Assembly: GCA_024867545.1 (NCBI GenBank)
Contig: JANFNE010000065.1
Location: 62,001 to 126,000 of the forward strand
Direction: 5' to 3'
Length of the DNA stretch: 64,000 bases
From: Phytopythium helicoides
Taxonomy: Eukaryota > Oomycota > Peronosporomycetes > Pythiales > Pythiaceae
This document shows, piece by piece, positions 54,488 to 64,000 of the stretch (the stretch's first letter is position 1; each line of letters opens with the position of its first letter). The position numbers and the translations under genes were made by a program. The notes beneath the pieces are model-generated. The model worked only from the letters and a program-made list of their open reading frames with translations. It was not told where the DNA came from and searched no databases.

Positions 54488-55346
54488 ATGGCGCGGCGCG
54501 GTGCTCGGCGCGAGGGCTGCGAGGCCCTCGAGCAGGCTGCACGAACAGTGAGTGGCCTGAGCCTACGGCGCTGAGGCAGGCGGTGCTTGTGCGCCGTCTG
54601 CGGCCTCGTGGCGCTCGCTACAAGCGTCGCAATGCGCTGACGATCGCGCGACCCGCAGGCACCAGGCGCTCATGCGCGTGTACCGGGGCGGAGCAGCCGG
54701 GGGCAGCGCCACCGCGGCCGATCTGGAGCTGCTGCGCCGCGAGTTCCGGTTCGTGCGCGACGAGGAGGAGGACGCGGCGCGCGGAGAGCGCGACTGGCGC
54801 GTGCGCATGAGCGTGCGCTACTACCGGCGGCTGTTCCGAGAGTATGCGCTGGCCGACCTGTCGCGCTTCCAGGAGGGCAAGATCGGCCTGCGCTGGCGCA
54901 CCGAGGCCGAGGTGGTCGCTGGCAAGGGCCAGTTCTCGTGCGGCAATAAGCGCTGCGATGCCACGGACGCGCTGCACAGCTACGAGCTGCTCTTCGCGTA
55001 CAAGGAGCAGGGAGAGAAGAAGCGCTGCCTCGTCAAGCTGCGCGTGTGCCCGCAATGCGCAAGGAAGCTCTTCTACAAGAAGCTCAAGGAGCGGGAGGAG
55101 AGGCGCCGCAGAGGCAAGAAGCGCCGACGAGAACGCGACTCGAGTCGAGGGAAGGAAGGCAAACGCAGACGTCGAGGTGATAGCAATGACGGCGATTCTA
55201 GCAGCACGTCGGATGACGAGGACATTCATCAGCAGTGCGCAGCGATCAACGAGCTGGAGACTAGGGAGATCAGGGACGCAGCAAAACCATCCAGTACTGA
55301 TGAAGACGGCAAGACTGACGAGTTCTTCGCAAAGCTCATCCCGTAG
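54488..55346 (+). CDS. FRA10AC1: FRA10AC1-like nuclear protein
   Basis: The main exon, from about 54659 to TAG 55344-55346, encodes HQALMRVYRGG, a charged helix, SVRYYRRLFREYALADLSRF, KIGLRWRTEAEVVAGKGQFSCGNKRC and CLVKLRVCPQCARKL. The order and spacing match the FRA10AC1 core (YYxxLFxEYxIADLSxY, GKGQFxCGNKxC, VKLRxCxxC), a nuclear protein linked to spliceosomes. The C-terminus is Arg/Lys-rich then acidic, as in the family. The four Cys probably bind a metal. A first exon at 54488-54547 (MARRGARREGCEALEQ) is followed by a GT-AG intron (54548-54658), but the phases do not match by one base. Confidence 0.75.
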
Positions 55347-55442
55347 CAGATCGGCAGATACATTCTAGGCAGCATGGACACTCAAGAGGTAATTTATATT
55401 GCGTTTGTCGAGACTCGAGTCGCTTCGCTACTCCAAAGTTCC

Positions 55443-57022
55443 CTAAGGCTTAGCGGTCTCCTTCTCAGCCTTCTTGGCCTGGAAGTCCGACCGACCGCGC
55501 GCCACGCACGCCTGGAAGCGCTTCTTGAGCAGCTTGTCATCCGGAGCGAGCTGGATAGCGCTCCAGAACGCGCACGCCGCCTCCTCGTACAGCTCCAGGG
55601 ACTCGAGGCACTGGCCCTCGCGGAAGAGCGCTTTGGCCCACTGCGGCTTGAGCTTCTTGGACACACGCACATCATGCAGAGCCTTCTTGGCGTCACCCGC
55701 GCCAAGGTAGGCAGCGCAGCGGTTGCTGAAGAGTACCGGGTCAGCCGGCGTCAGCTCCAGAGCCTTCGTGTATGCATCAACGGCAGCCGCGTAGTTCTTG
55801 GCAATGTACGCCTTGTTGCCCTCGTCCTTGAGCTCCGTGGCCTTCGCCTGCGTAGCGGCGTCGACCTCAACCGCTTCCGGCGCGACGACGGCGTCCTCCG
55901 AGCCGATCTCGTTCAGCAGCGCCTGCTTCTCGGCCTCGACCTGCTCCTCCGGAGTCATCTTGGCTGCCGCCTGCTGTGCCATGAGCTCCGGCAGCTTGTT
56001 CTGCGCGGCATGCTCGTAGAAAGCGTCCAGCTTGACCTTCTCGATGGCCATAAGCTGGTCGATGTCACTGCCCTCAAAGCCCTTCGTAAGCGGCTTGAGC
56101 AGCTCGACAATGTCGTGGTGGCCCATACCAGCCGCCAACTGAAGCGGGGTCGCGCCGAGGTCCGACGCCAGGTTGGCAGCAACCGCCGTATCGTCACGAC
56201 GCAGCTCGAGGAACACCTCCACGAGCTCCTTGAATCCCGTTTCGGCGGCCATGTGCAGTGCCGTGATACCACCCATAATCTTGACCGTCAGGTCGGCGTT
56301 CGCCTCGAGGAGCTCACGCGCGACGACGGGCTTGTTCATGAGGCAGCAGAGCATGAGCGGCGTGACGCCTCCCGAGTTGGTGGCGTTGACGTTGGCACCA
56401 AGCTTGAGGAGCTCAGCGACCGTCTTCTCGCGGTTCTCACTGACGGCGAAGTGCAGCGCCGTGCCGTTCTTGGTGGTGGCCTCGATCTGCGCCTTGCGCT
56501 CGACGAGCAGCTTGATGGTGCGGATGCTGCCGTTGGCCGCGGCCTCGTGCAGCGCCGTGGTGCCGTTGGCCATGGCCACGTTAGGGTCGGCGAGGTGGTC
56601 GAGTAGCAGTTTGACGGTGGAGAACTCGTTCTCCTTGGCAGCGTACAGCAGCGGCGTGGCGCCCTCCTCGTCCACGATGTCGACGCACGCCGGTGCGCGG
56701 TCAAGGATCCACGAGACGACCTTCCTGCGGCCCTTGGCGGCCGCGAAGTGCAGCGCCGTGCGCTTGTGCGCGTCCTTGAAGTCCTCTAGCGTCTCTTTAA
56801 CGTCCGTGACGCCCATGACCTGGATGGCCTCGACCGTCTTCTTGAGCAGCTCCAGGTCGCCATCTGCGCGCACGATCGAGTCAGTCGGTGAGCGCGCCGC
56901 CGCCGTCACATGGAGCTGCAGGACGCACTCTCAGCGCTGGAGAGCAGGTCGTTGACCACCTGCTTCTGCTTCTGGTACTCAGACGCGCCCTTCTCCTTCT
57001 CCTTGTCCGCCGCGTTCGCCAT
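55443..57022 (-). CDS. Ankyrin-repeat plus TPR protein
   Basis: Exons complement(join(55443..56863, 56929..57022)), 504 aa. A Lys/Glu-rich start (MANAADKEKEKGASEYQKQK) is followed by six to seven ankyrin repeats (KRTALHFAAAKGRRKVV, GATPLLYAAKENEFSTV, GTTALHEAAANGSI, GGVTPLMLCC, GGITALHMAAETGF, GATPLQLAAGMGHHDIV). Three TPR units follow (about 375-490; EGNKAYIAKNYAAAVDAYTKALEL is too long to continue), like those of Hsp70/Hsp90 co-chaperones with basic clamp residues (KALFREGQ). It is probably a chaperone adaptor; the partner is unknown. Its 5' end faces the pseudouridine synthase gene across a CCAAT-rich promoter. Confidence 0.85.
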
Positions 57023-57091
57023 CGCTCCGGTCGAGTCGCTCGCCACCAGGAAAATGGCAGTCGGGTTCGGAATTCAAACCATCTCGAGCAG

Positions 57092-57175
57092 CCAATCAAC
57101 CTTTTCATCCAATCACAGGTGTCTATTCGCTTTTAGACCAATAAAACGTCGTTTTGTGTTTCATTATCGACCAAT
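57092..57175. promoter_or_regulatory. Four CCAAT boxes in a bidirectional promoter
   Basis: CCAAT at 57092, 57109, 57138 and 57171, all in the same orientation, within 84 bp of the ~190-bp gap between the ankyrin-TPR start (57022) and the pseudouridine synthase start (57210). NF-Y type binding is the usual reading. Confidence 0.65.
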
Positions 57176-57209
57176 GGAACGTTCTAGATCGCAAGAAGCA
57201 AAAGCGCCC

Positions 57210-58166
57210 ATGTGGACGAAGAGCCTGCGATGGGTGCGGCGCGCCGTGGCCCCGGGCGAGCGTGAGATGCGACTCGACCGCTGGCTGCGGCGCCAGTTCC
57301 CCGGCCTCCCGCAGTCGCTGGTGCAGTCGCAGCTGCGCAGGCGGCGGATCAGGCTCGAGCGCGCGCCAGGAGCGGCCGAGGCGGCCGCCAAGGCGAACTC
57401 CGTGCTCGCGGCCGGGGCGGTCGTGGCCATCGACGCGCACCTGTTCCAGCACACGCTGCAGCCGATGCTGGCGGTGAGCGGAGACGACAATGTGCTGAAC
57501 GAGCGACAGCTCGAGATGCTGGAGGCGTTGAGGCGCCGCGTGCTGTTCCAGGACGAGAACTTCGTGGTCGTTGACAAGCCGCACGGACTCGCCGTGCAGG
57601 ACGGGACTGCGCTGCAGGACTCGCTCGCGAGGTACCTACCAGCGCTGGCGAGGGAGATTAGCGGTGAAGATGAAGAGGTCGAGCCGCTGCTGCTTGTCCA
57701 TCGGCTGGACAAGGAGACGTCCGGCGTGCTGGTGCTGGCGCGCTCGCGACTTGCGGCCGCGCGGTTCTCGGCGCTGCTCACTCAAGGACGCGTGCACAAG
57801 ACGTACACGGCACTCGTTCGGCCTGAGAACCCGAACGAACCGGTCGATGCGAACATGTTTGAGCCTCTTCCTCGTCAAATCACGCTCCCAGCAGACGGCA
57901 AGCACGCTTGCACAATCGTGGAGCGTGTGCTTGGGACAAGCAATGATCCCAAAGGTGTCTGGCTTGAGCTGAAGCCTGTAACCGGCAGGAAGCACCAGCT
58001 GCGTGTGCACTGTGCGACGGCTTTGCGCACGCCAATTGTTGGTGACTCCAAGTACGGAGGCGCAGTCGCGCGACGACTATTCCTGCACGCGGCCCGCATC
58101 CAGTTTGAGGATCCGTTCATGGACGGCCGGCTGATTGATGTCTCAAGCTCGATTCACCAGGAATAG
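57210..58166 (+). CDS. RluA-type RNA pseudouridine synthase
   Basis: Intronless, 318 aa from ATG 57210 (330 aa if ATG 57174 is used, but that overlaps a CCAAT box). An S4-like RNA-binding domain (about 15-75; RLDRWLRRQFPGLPQSLVQ) precedes the catalytic core: FVVVDKPHGLAVQDG, then LLLVHRLDKETSGVLVLAR with the invariant HRLD catalytic Asp, then VHKTYTALV, GRKHQLRVHCA and PIVGDSKYG. It converts uridine to pseudouridine in rRNA or tRNA; the target is unknown. The basic start (MWTKSLRWVRRAV) may direct it to mitochondria, where many eukaryotic S4-containing members act. Confidence 0.88.
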   Translation: MWTKSLRWVRRAVAPGEREMRLDRWLRRQFPGLPQSLVQSQLRRRRIRLERAPGAAEAAAKANSVLAAGAVVAIDAHLFQHTLQPMLAVSGDDNVLNERQLEMLEALRRRVLFQDENFVVVDKPHGLAVQDGTALQDSLARYLPALAREISGEDEEVEPLLLVHRLDKETSGVLVLARSRLAAARFSALLTQGRVHKTYTALVRPENPNEPVDANMFEPLPRQITLPADGKHACTIVERVLGTSNDPKGVWLELKPVTGRKHQLRVHCATALRTPIVGDSKYGGAVARRLFLHAARIQFEDPFMDGRLIDVSSSIHQE

Positions 58167-58205
58167 CTCAATGGTGCTGTAGCTATTGTTGGCCACCGCT
58201 GTTCC

Positions 58206-59224
58206 ATGTGCAGGTTGAAGATGAAAAGACCTTCGCCAGCAGACCGCACAACCCCTTCGAACGTCCACCACTCAAGCAAGATCGTGCATGGTAGACCAAC
58301 AAGCATCATGAGCGCGACACCACCACGCTACAATGAACTTGTGGCACGGTTTGCATCTCTTGAGCTGTCAAACAACATTGATGAGATGGCACCTCCGCTC
58401 GAAAAAGACCAGGCTCCAGCGGTGGATTTGAAGCGATGTGCTCGCGTCGGATTTTCTGGGGACCGGCGACCGAAAACAACAAAACGAATCGCCATCCTCA
58501 CGCGTTGGATCTTTCTGCTTCGCTGAAGCGATCACTTGCTCAGCGATACTACAACTCGGACGACAATGACGAGGGCGACGACAATCAAAATCCACCGCCG
58601 CAATACGAGCATGCACTCGATAAGTTGCGTGAAAAGGACGCTGAGGACTCGGATGACCCGCACACAGACGATGATGCGGATGCAAGTAATCAAGAACTGC
58701 ACGGCGACGTTGCACCGAACGAAGAGCATGGTGCCCAAGATAATGCAGATGAGCCGATGGTTCGATACGAGGACTTACTGTCAGTCAATAAGCCTGGTCA
58801 GCGTGGAGCTCAGCGTTTCTTCAAGCTCAACACCCAGCCTGGTTTTGATGCAGCCGGCAGCAGCAGGAGCACGGGGTCAATCCTTCATGATGCGGTTACG
58901 GCTGGTGAAGACGATGACATTGTCAATCTCTGCTCGCCTGTGGTCTCCTCGAAGTTCCAAAGCTTCCCTCATGGTCAGTCACCTCGCCCAAACAAGGCAG
59001 GTACTAAGAGCTTTCAGTGGAGTAATCGTCAGTTCGACCAATACTTTGACCTGTTAGGATCGCTAGAGCATGCGTTCTCGTCAGGCACAGATGTCAACGA
59101 GATCTCCATTTCTGGTGCTCAAATCGAGGCAATGGGTCAGCTTCTTGAGTCTATAATTTCGCCAAATACCAAGCCGTCCAAGAGAGCTCGATTTATCGAG
59201 AGGCTTACAACAGTTCAGGAGTAG
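58206..59224 (+). CDS. Acidic protein of unknown function
   Basis: Two frames must be joined. 58206-58445 gives a start including MSATPPRYNELVARFASLEL. 58529-59224 gives SLAQRYYNSDDNDEGDD, an Asp/Glu-rich centre, MVRYEDLLSVNKPGQRGAQRF and a helical end (QIEAMGQLLESIISPN). A phase-0 intron at 58446-58528 (83 nt) joins them to 311 aa, though its donor (GTCGGA) is weak and a one-base error is possible. The upstream Met at about 58308 may be the real start. No domain recognised; charge and low complexity suggest a regulatory or nuclear protein. Confidence 0.5.
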
Positions 59225-59251
59225 ACATAGACACTTTGTTGAGTTAATCGC

Positions 59252-60748
59252 TCAAACACCCTTTACAAAGCTGAGTTTGTCTGGCCGAAACACTGTGACC
59301 TTGCTTTCATTCATCCCCCGCGTGGCAATTGTCGCTCCTGTTCGTCGGATCGGTGATGATGGTATGTCGGAAGTCTGGTTCGTCCTGATCGGCGATCGAG
59401 CAACTCTTGGTACAGCAGCAGCCCGAGCAACAAAGTTGATCTTTGGCTTTGGGAATGGCGTAGCACTTTTCGGTGAACGAATTCCGACTGTAGCATTGCT
59501 CACTCCAGTGATCCGCCTACGAGTGCCTGTGGAAAGAATATTGATGAGGTCATCTCCTCCGCCGTCCTCGCGCTGGTAGATCGTCTGCATAAATGGCGGC
59601 AGGAAGAGCACTGGTGACAGAGTTCGACTAGTATTTAGGAGATCTGGTGTAGCTTGAGATGGTAGCGTCGATCTCTCTGACTGCAATGGCTGAAGCACAG
59701 CTGCACCTGGAACGAGGTCCTGATCTGAGTATGTGGATAGCAACTGCAACTCGAGATCCAAAGGTGTCTTGTGGTCACTTTTCGGGTCTTGCTCAACCCA
59801 AAATGTGTATACAAAGTCACCAGGAAGCAGAGCATTGATCGGAAGATGGGCTCTAGCACCATCCAAGAAGAATTGTGCCTTGCTGTCGTACAAAACTGCT
59901 TGATCCACATGCACAGTCTGCATCCCCGTTGGATCACAAACGCGAACCATGAGCTTTCCATGACCTTTGACGCTCGCGACCACCAGTTGTTCATGGCTCC
60001 GGATCCGATGCACTAGTGGCAGAGTATTCGGAACAAGGCAGTGTTGTTCCCTTCGCGCGAAGCGGAATTGTTGCCGCGTTGCATCCGCGCTCGTCGTGAA
60101 TTGTCGTGAGTTGCTAGTTGAGTCACCCTTGAACATCTCATTGAAAACACAAAAGTATCGTGCATCCTGCTCTAGTGCCGCTCGGTTGATCCCAGCTGGT
60201 TGAGAAACTTTTCCCGTTCGGTACCAATCTAGAATGACCTCGAAATTACGCGCGCTCCGATCAATGAAGTACGTATCCGAGTCAAAGAATCGATCACGCC
60301 CGCTTGTAATGATTTCATGAAGGCGTGCGCCGGGATATTTGTTGATGACGCTCGCCTTACAACGAAAGATTCTTCCCCCAACGTCGAATTGCACCACCCG
60401 GTTTTCATCATCGTCGTCATACAAAAGTTCCAGCTCCGAACCAATGTCTAGCTGACCCTCGCTTGTATCATCTGACTGCGTCCGGCAGGTCTCGGTTAAA
60501 GCCTCTCCTCGAAGTGTTGAGTCGAAGCCCTGCTGTTGGCTAATGTAGTCCGCATACGCAAGATCAACAGCTGCACCAAGTGCTGAGAGCTTCATTGCCA
60601 GAGCATTGTCACTAGGAAGTGGCCTTTGGGTTTCCAGGCCGTCATCATATCCGCTTCTACTCGTTGATAGTGCTGAGCGTACTGTGAACAGGCCGTCCAA
60701 TAGCGCGTCGAGCTCGTTGCTCCTGTCGGCTCCTGATGTGCCAGACAT
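59252..60748 (-). CDS. BTB/T1 (KCTD-like) domain protein
   Basis: Intronless, 498 aa from ATG 60748 (MSGTSGADRSNELDALLDG). A T1-type BTB domain near residues 115-205: VVQFDVGGRIFRCKASVIN, then YPGARLHEIITS, FFDSDTYFIDRSARNFEVIL and DWYRTGKVSQP. In KCTD proteins this domain tetramerises or binds cullin-3. The middle (about 245-380) has beta-rich segments with VASVKGHGKLMVRV and GDFVYTFWVEQD, and the C-terminus is basic and Pro/Ser-rich. Function is likely cullin adaptor or scaffold. The frame stays open upstream of 60748, but that part has no conserved features. Confidence 0.78.
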   Translation of the reverse strand: MSGTSGADRSNELDALLDGLFTVRSALSTSRSGYDDGLETQRPLPSDNALAMKLSALGAAVDLAYADYISQQQGFDSTLRGEALTETCRTQSDDTSEGQLDIGSELELLYDDDDENRVVQFDVGGRIFRCKASVINKYPGARLHEIITSGRDRFFDSDTYFIDRSARNFEVILDWYRTGKVSQPAGINRAALEQDARYFCVFNEMFKGDSTSNSRQFTTSADATRQQFRFARREQHCLVPNTLPLVHRIRSHEQLVVASVKGHGKLMVRVCDPTGMQTVHVDQAVLYDSKAQFFLDGARAHLPINALLPGDFVYTFWVEQDPKSDHKTPLDLELQLLSTYSDQDLVPGAAVLQPLQSERSTLPSQATPDLLNTSRTLSPVLFLPPFMQTIYQREDGGGDDLINILSTGTRRRITGVSNATVGIRSPKSATPFPKPKINFVARAAAVPRVARSPIRTNQTSDIPSSPIRRTGATIATRGMNESKVTVFRPDKLSFVKGV

Positions 60749-61005
60749 TGTCAGCTGAACTACAACTGGGAAGCTTAACTTGGCCCAACAACTCCAGGAT
60801 TCACAGCGAAACCGACATGAAACAATTCCAACTCGAACCAACCTGACCGCCGAGTTGCAGTCAATGCTGTACACATGCAAGCGCAAATTCAGTTGAAGTG
60901 CAAGCATGCAATGCAATCTAGATTCATGGTTGTTAAGGCCAAAATCCTTACTGTACAACTTCATCGGAGTTGTTCAAGTCTATCACTCCACGATGCTCAT
61001 ACCGC

Positions 61006-64000
61006 TTACAGCCACTTCCACTCCGGACTCTCGCGCGTGATGCCGTCCATGTAATCGTCGAACGACTTGCCCGCGGCCTTGGCAATCTTTCCAAGCTTAC
61101 GGATGTGCAGCTTGCTCAGGGGACGCAGCGTCTTGGGGTTCGTCAGCTTCGTGCGCTTCATGTTGTCATTGATGTTGCTGCCAACCTTGTTCGCCTTAGC
61201 CTCATCCGGGTCCTCCTCCTCGAGGACCTTCTTGCCTCCGCCAGCGCGGTACTCCTTCTCCTCGGCCTCGCCGATAATCGTGACGCGGCCTGACTCGACC
61301 AACCACTTTTCCGTGCACAGCGAGTTGTAGAACTCCTCACTATGCGAGATCATAATAACACCTCCGGCAAACTCGCGAATACCGTCAGCAAGCGCTCCGA
61401 GCGCAGCGCGGTCGAGGTAGTTCGTCGGCTCATCGAGCACCAGCAGATGCGGGCAGTTCCACATGGCCGCAGCAATGACAAGCTTGACCTTCTGACCGCC
61501 CGACAGGCCACGGATCTTACCGTGCGTGCCAAACTCGGCAGGCAGCGCAAAGTCATCAAGATGGCGCTGGATCTCGCGGGTCGTAAGCGGCCGGAGGTCC
61601 ATGCCAGCAGCGAGCGTCGCCTGGCGGATGTCCTCAGCCTCGGCAAGCTTGCCAAGACCCATCTCCTGCATCTCCTCGAGCGTGTAGCGCTTGTTGTGCT
61701 TCTCATTCATACCCACGAGCTTACACTCGTACACAAGCGTGCCACGCTTGCCCTTGGTGCGCGAGACAACCTTCTCCACCTGACCCTGGCGCTTGCCCAC
61801 GAGAGCCTTCTCCTCCTCTGTCTGCTGGAGGTTGACGCGCGTGTTGAGCTCGCGGTCCATGCCGTTCTCGCCGCTAAAACGCCACTGGAAGTACTCGACC
61901 GGACTGCTGTCAAGGTGCTGCTCGACGTGGTGGAATGAGTGCTGAGCGACATACGCCAAACGAACAGCGTGGTGCTTCCAGAACGAGCCCGTGTCGGGAG
62001 CGGTCTCCTGCACAAGCATCTTGATCAGCGTCGACTTACCAGCACCGTTGGCACCGATGACAGCCACACGTGAGGCAAGACACAGCTTGACCGAGACGTT
62101 CTCGAGCTGAGGCTTGGAAGCACCCGGGTAGGTGAACGTGGCGTTGTCCAGCGTCAAGATACGACGGGTCATCGAGTTGATACCTTCGAGACGGCCAGGC
62201 TCTGGCAGCTTAAAGACAGTGTCCGACGACGTCAGCTCGTAGTAATGCTTGGCCTCGGGGTGGATCTCGACGAAAGCGTTCAGCTTCATGGGGTACAGCA
62301 CCAACTTCTTGGACTCGTAGTGAAGCACATCCGTGCACACATTGTCCAGGAAACCAGTGTCGTGCGACACCAGCAGCACCGTCATCGACTCGAGCGAGTT
62401 CAGGTAGTCAACAAGCCACTGCACAGCATGGACGTCCAAGTGGTTCGTCGGCTCATCAAGCAGCAGAACGTCAGCGTTGTACAGCATCGCACGCGCAATG
62501 GCCAGCTTCATGCGCCAACCACCCGAAAGAGCTTCGATCTCGCCGTCAAGCATCTTGCGGGTGAAACCAATCTCTGTGAGAACTTTCTCGACTTCCTCAG
62601 CCGTCTGGTGCGAGAGCTCGGGAGCCTTGATCATGGACTCCAGAAGGCTTCCCTGACTGTCCACAACGTGCTCGTGCTGCACGTAGATCGTTCGCAGGTT
62701 CTCGGGCAGACCTTCAATCGCACCGTTCGCCAGGTTACGCATGAGCGTGGTCTTTCCAACACCGTTCTTGCCGATGAGACCGTAGCGGTGGCCACGAGTC
62801 AGGCGGAGGACAGCATTGCGAAGCAGGATCTTGCCACCGTATGCGAGCGAGAAGTCAATGTCACAGACATCGTTAGGGTCCGTAGACTTGACGCGGGCAG
62901 CACCAAGGCCTCCGCAAGCACCACGCAGGCCCTCCGACAGCCGAGTAGCCTCCTCCTCACGCATGTGGGGTGTGAGGTAGGATAGAACGACAGTGTTCCA
63001 CTCGGAGCCGAGGTGCTGGGTCGCGAGTTCCGTGCAGATGTCCGAGATATACTCAAGCGTGAAGTCGGTGAGGCCAGGGTAGGCCGAACGCTCGACGCTG
63101 TCGTTAAAGCACGTCAGAATGTCGCTCTGCAGCTTCTTACGGATCTCGATGGGATCCTCGTCCTTGGACACGCCATCACCCGCGGCGTGGACAAGGTGAG
63201 CACGAGCCTCCTTGGCAGCCTCGACGACCTCCTCGTCAATCAGGCGGTCAATTGCAGTGTCAAGCTGGGGAAGCAAAAGCGGCACGAACGGCAGCACGTC
63301 GGTCGGGCGAACCACGAGGCGGCACATGCTGTCGATAATCTTGGAAGCCTTCCGCTTCAGCGACGAGCTGTTGATGCTTGTGTCGCGGAGGGCCTTGTGG
63401 AGCAGCGGGGCAATCAGCGAGAGCGTTGGCGCGTCCACGTTGGCGACGAAGGTGGTCGCCAGCAGGCTGTCGATTGCCTTCACGGTCTCCTCAGGGGCGA
63501 GCGATGACACCCACAAGCTCCGGCACGAGAGGGACAACGTCGTCGTTGTTGATCTTGGAGCAGACGGCGATAAGCGCGTCGATGGATGCGGCCTGCACCT
63601 GCTTCTTGGTGTCCCACACGTAGTCGGTGACAATCGGCATGATCTCCGGGAGCCATCCAGACACCTGCTCACTGGCGGTCTCGCTGAGCTCGTTGAGCAG
63701 GTTGAGAGCCGCGACCTTGGTCTGCCACTGGCGGATCTTGAGCGTCTTGTAGATTTGGCCCAGCACGGTGTGCATCGCCAGCGGGTTAACCTTCTGCGCG
63801 ATGGTCGAGAACAGCGAAGCAGCCGCGTTCTTCACGGCGCTCTCCGAGTCCGCGTGGCGCTGTCCAATGACCGGCAGCATCTCCACCACGACGGCCTCCA
63901 TGGCCACCGACAGCTGCTCGTTCTTGAACAGCGCCGAGTACGCGAGCAAGGCACCCTCGCGGGAAGCCGTGGGCTTGCCTCGATGTGCTTTTGGAGCTCG
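61006..64000 (-). CDS. Translation elongation factor 3 (eEF3), N-terminus beyond the window
   Basis: About 1,000 codons of a soluble ABC ATPase. HEAT repeats (63500-64000 region; VDAPTLSLIAPLLHKALRD), a four-helix bundle (EEEVVEAAKEARAH region), ABC1 with GKNGVGKTTL, LSGGWRMKLAIARA and LLLDEPTNHLD, and ABC2 with GANGAGKSTL and LSGGQKVKL, plus LVLDEPTNYLD. ABC2 contains the chromodomain-like insertion (KRGTLVYECKLVG) typical of eEF3. The factor releases deacylated tRNA from the ribosomal E site. One extra base in a G4 run at 63494-63497 and one missing base near 63976 break the frame. The C-terminus is basic and Lys-rich, as in other members. Confidence 0.9.

Noticed and set aside
1..64000. 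CRISPR arrays, rRNA, retrotransposon polyproteins
   Set aside because: None seen: no regularly spaced repeats, no rRNA-like conserved blocks and no reverse transcriptase or integrase motifs.

Overview
The window looks like nuclear DNA of an oomycete (Phytophthora/Pythium type); the organism is inferred from content. Genes are dense, on both strands and about 60% GC. Most introns are GT-AG and 55-85 nt long. The mix includes a fungal-type elongation factor 3, a plant-type acetylornithine deacetylase, TKL/ankyrin kinases, and motile-cell genes (dynein heavy chain, CEP41) that fit a flagellated zoospore.

Layout. 0-5.6 kb: dynein heavy-chain 3' end, SLX9-like ribosome-biogenesis factor, TKL kinase, APC13, tRNA 2'-phosphotransferase, a membrane protein and an EF-hand protein. 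6.2-10.6 kb: a MAP-kinase locus with two complete kinase domains in one reading frame, followed by a WW-domain protein. 10.8-16.4 kb: three tandem acetylornithine deacetylase genes. 16.5-19.6 kb: a large inverted repeat with two nearly identical, divergent NmrA-family genes. 20-26.4 kb: sn1-type lipase, RPAC2 and a PX-domain AGC kinase. 26.5-37.4 kb: ankyrin/pseudokinase/kinase, pterin dehydratase, CEP41, a small unknown gene, Rieske protein, glutamate 5-kinase-like protein and a Rab-like GTPase. 37.4-39.5 kb is gene-poor. 39.6-53.6 kb: a giant ankyrin protein divergent from a CENP-B/Tigger-derived DNA-binding protein, an Asp/Asn beta-hydroxylase and an ABCA transporter. 54.3-64 kb: FRA10AC1-like protein, ankyrin-TPR protein, RluA-type pseudouridine synthase, an acidic unknown protein, a BTB/T1 protein, and elongation factor 3 running off the right edge.

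Most neighbours are unrelated housekeeping genes, so there is little operon-like logic. Tight divergent pairs (APC13/TPT1, ankyrin/CENP-B-like, ankyrin-TPR/pseudouridine synthase) probably share promoters. One of these carries four CCAAT boxes in 84 bp.

Sequence quality is uneven. Conserved genes in the first 10 kb carry about twenty one-base frame breaks, while genes from 10 to 33 kb read cleanly across introns. Gene models below 10 kb, and those of the ABCA and EF3 genes, should be read with that in mind.
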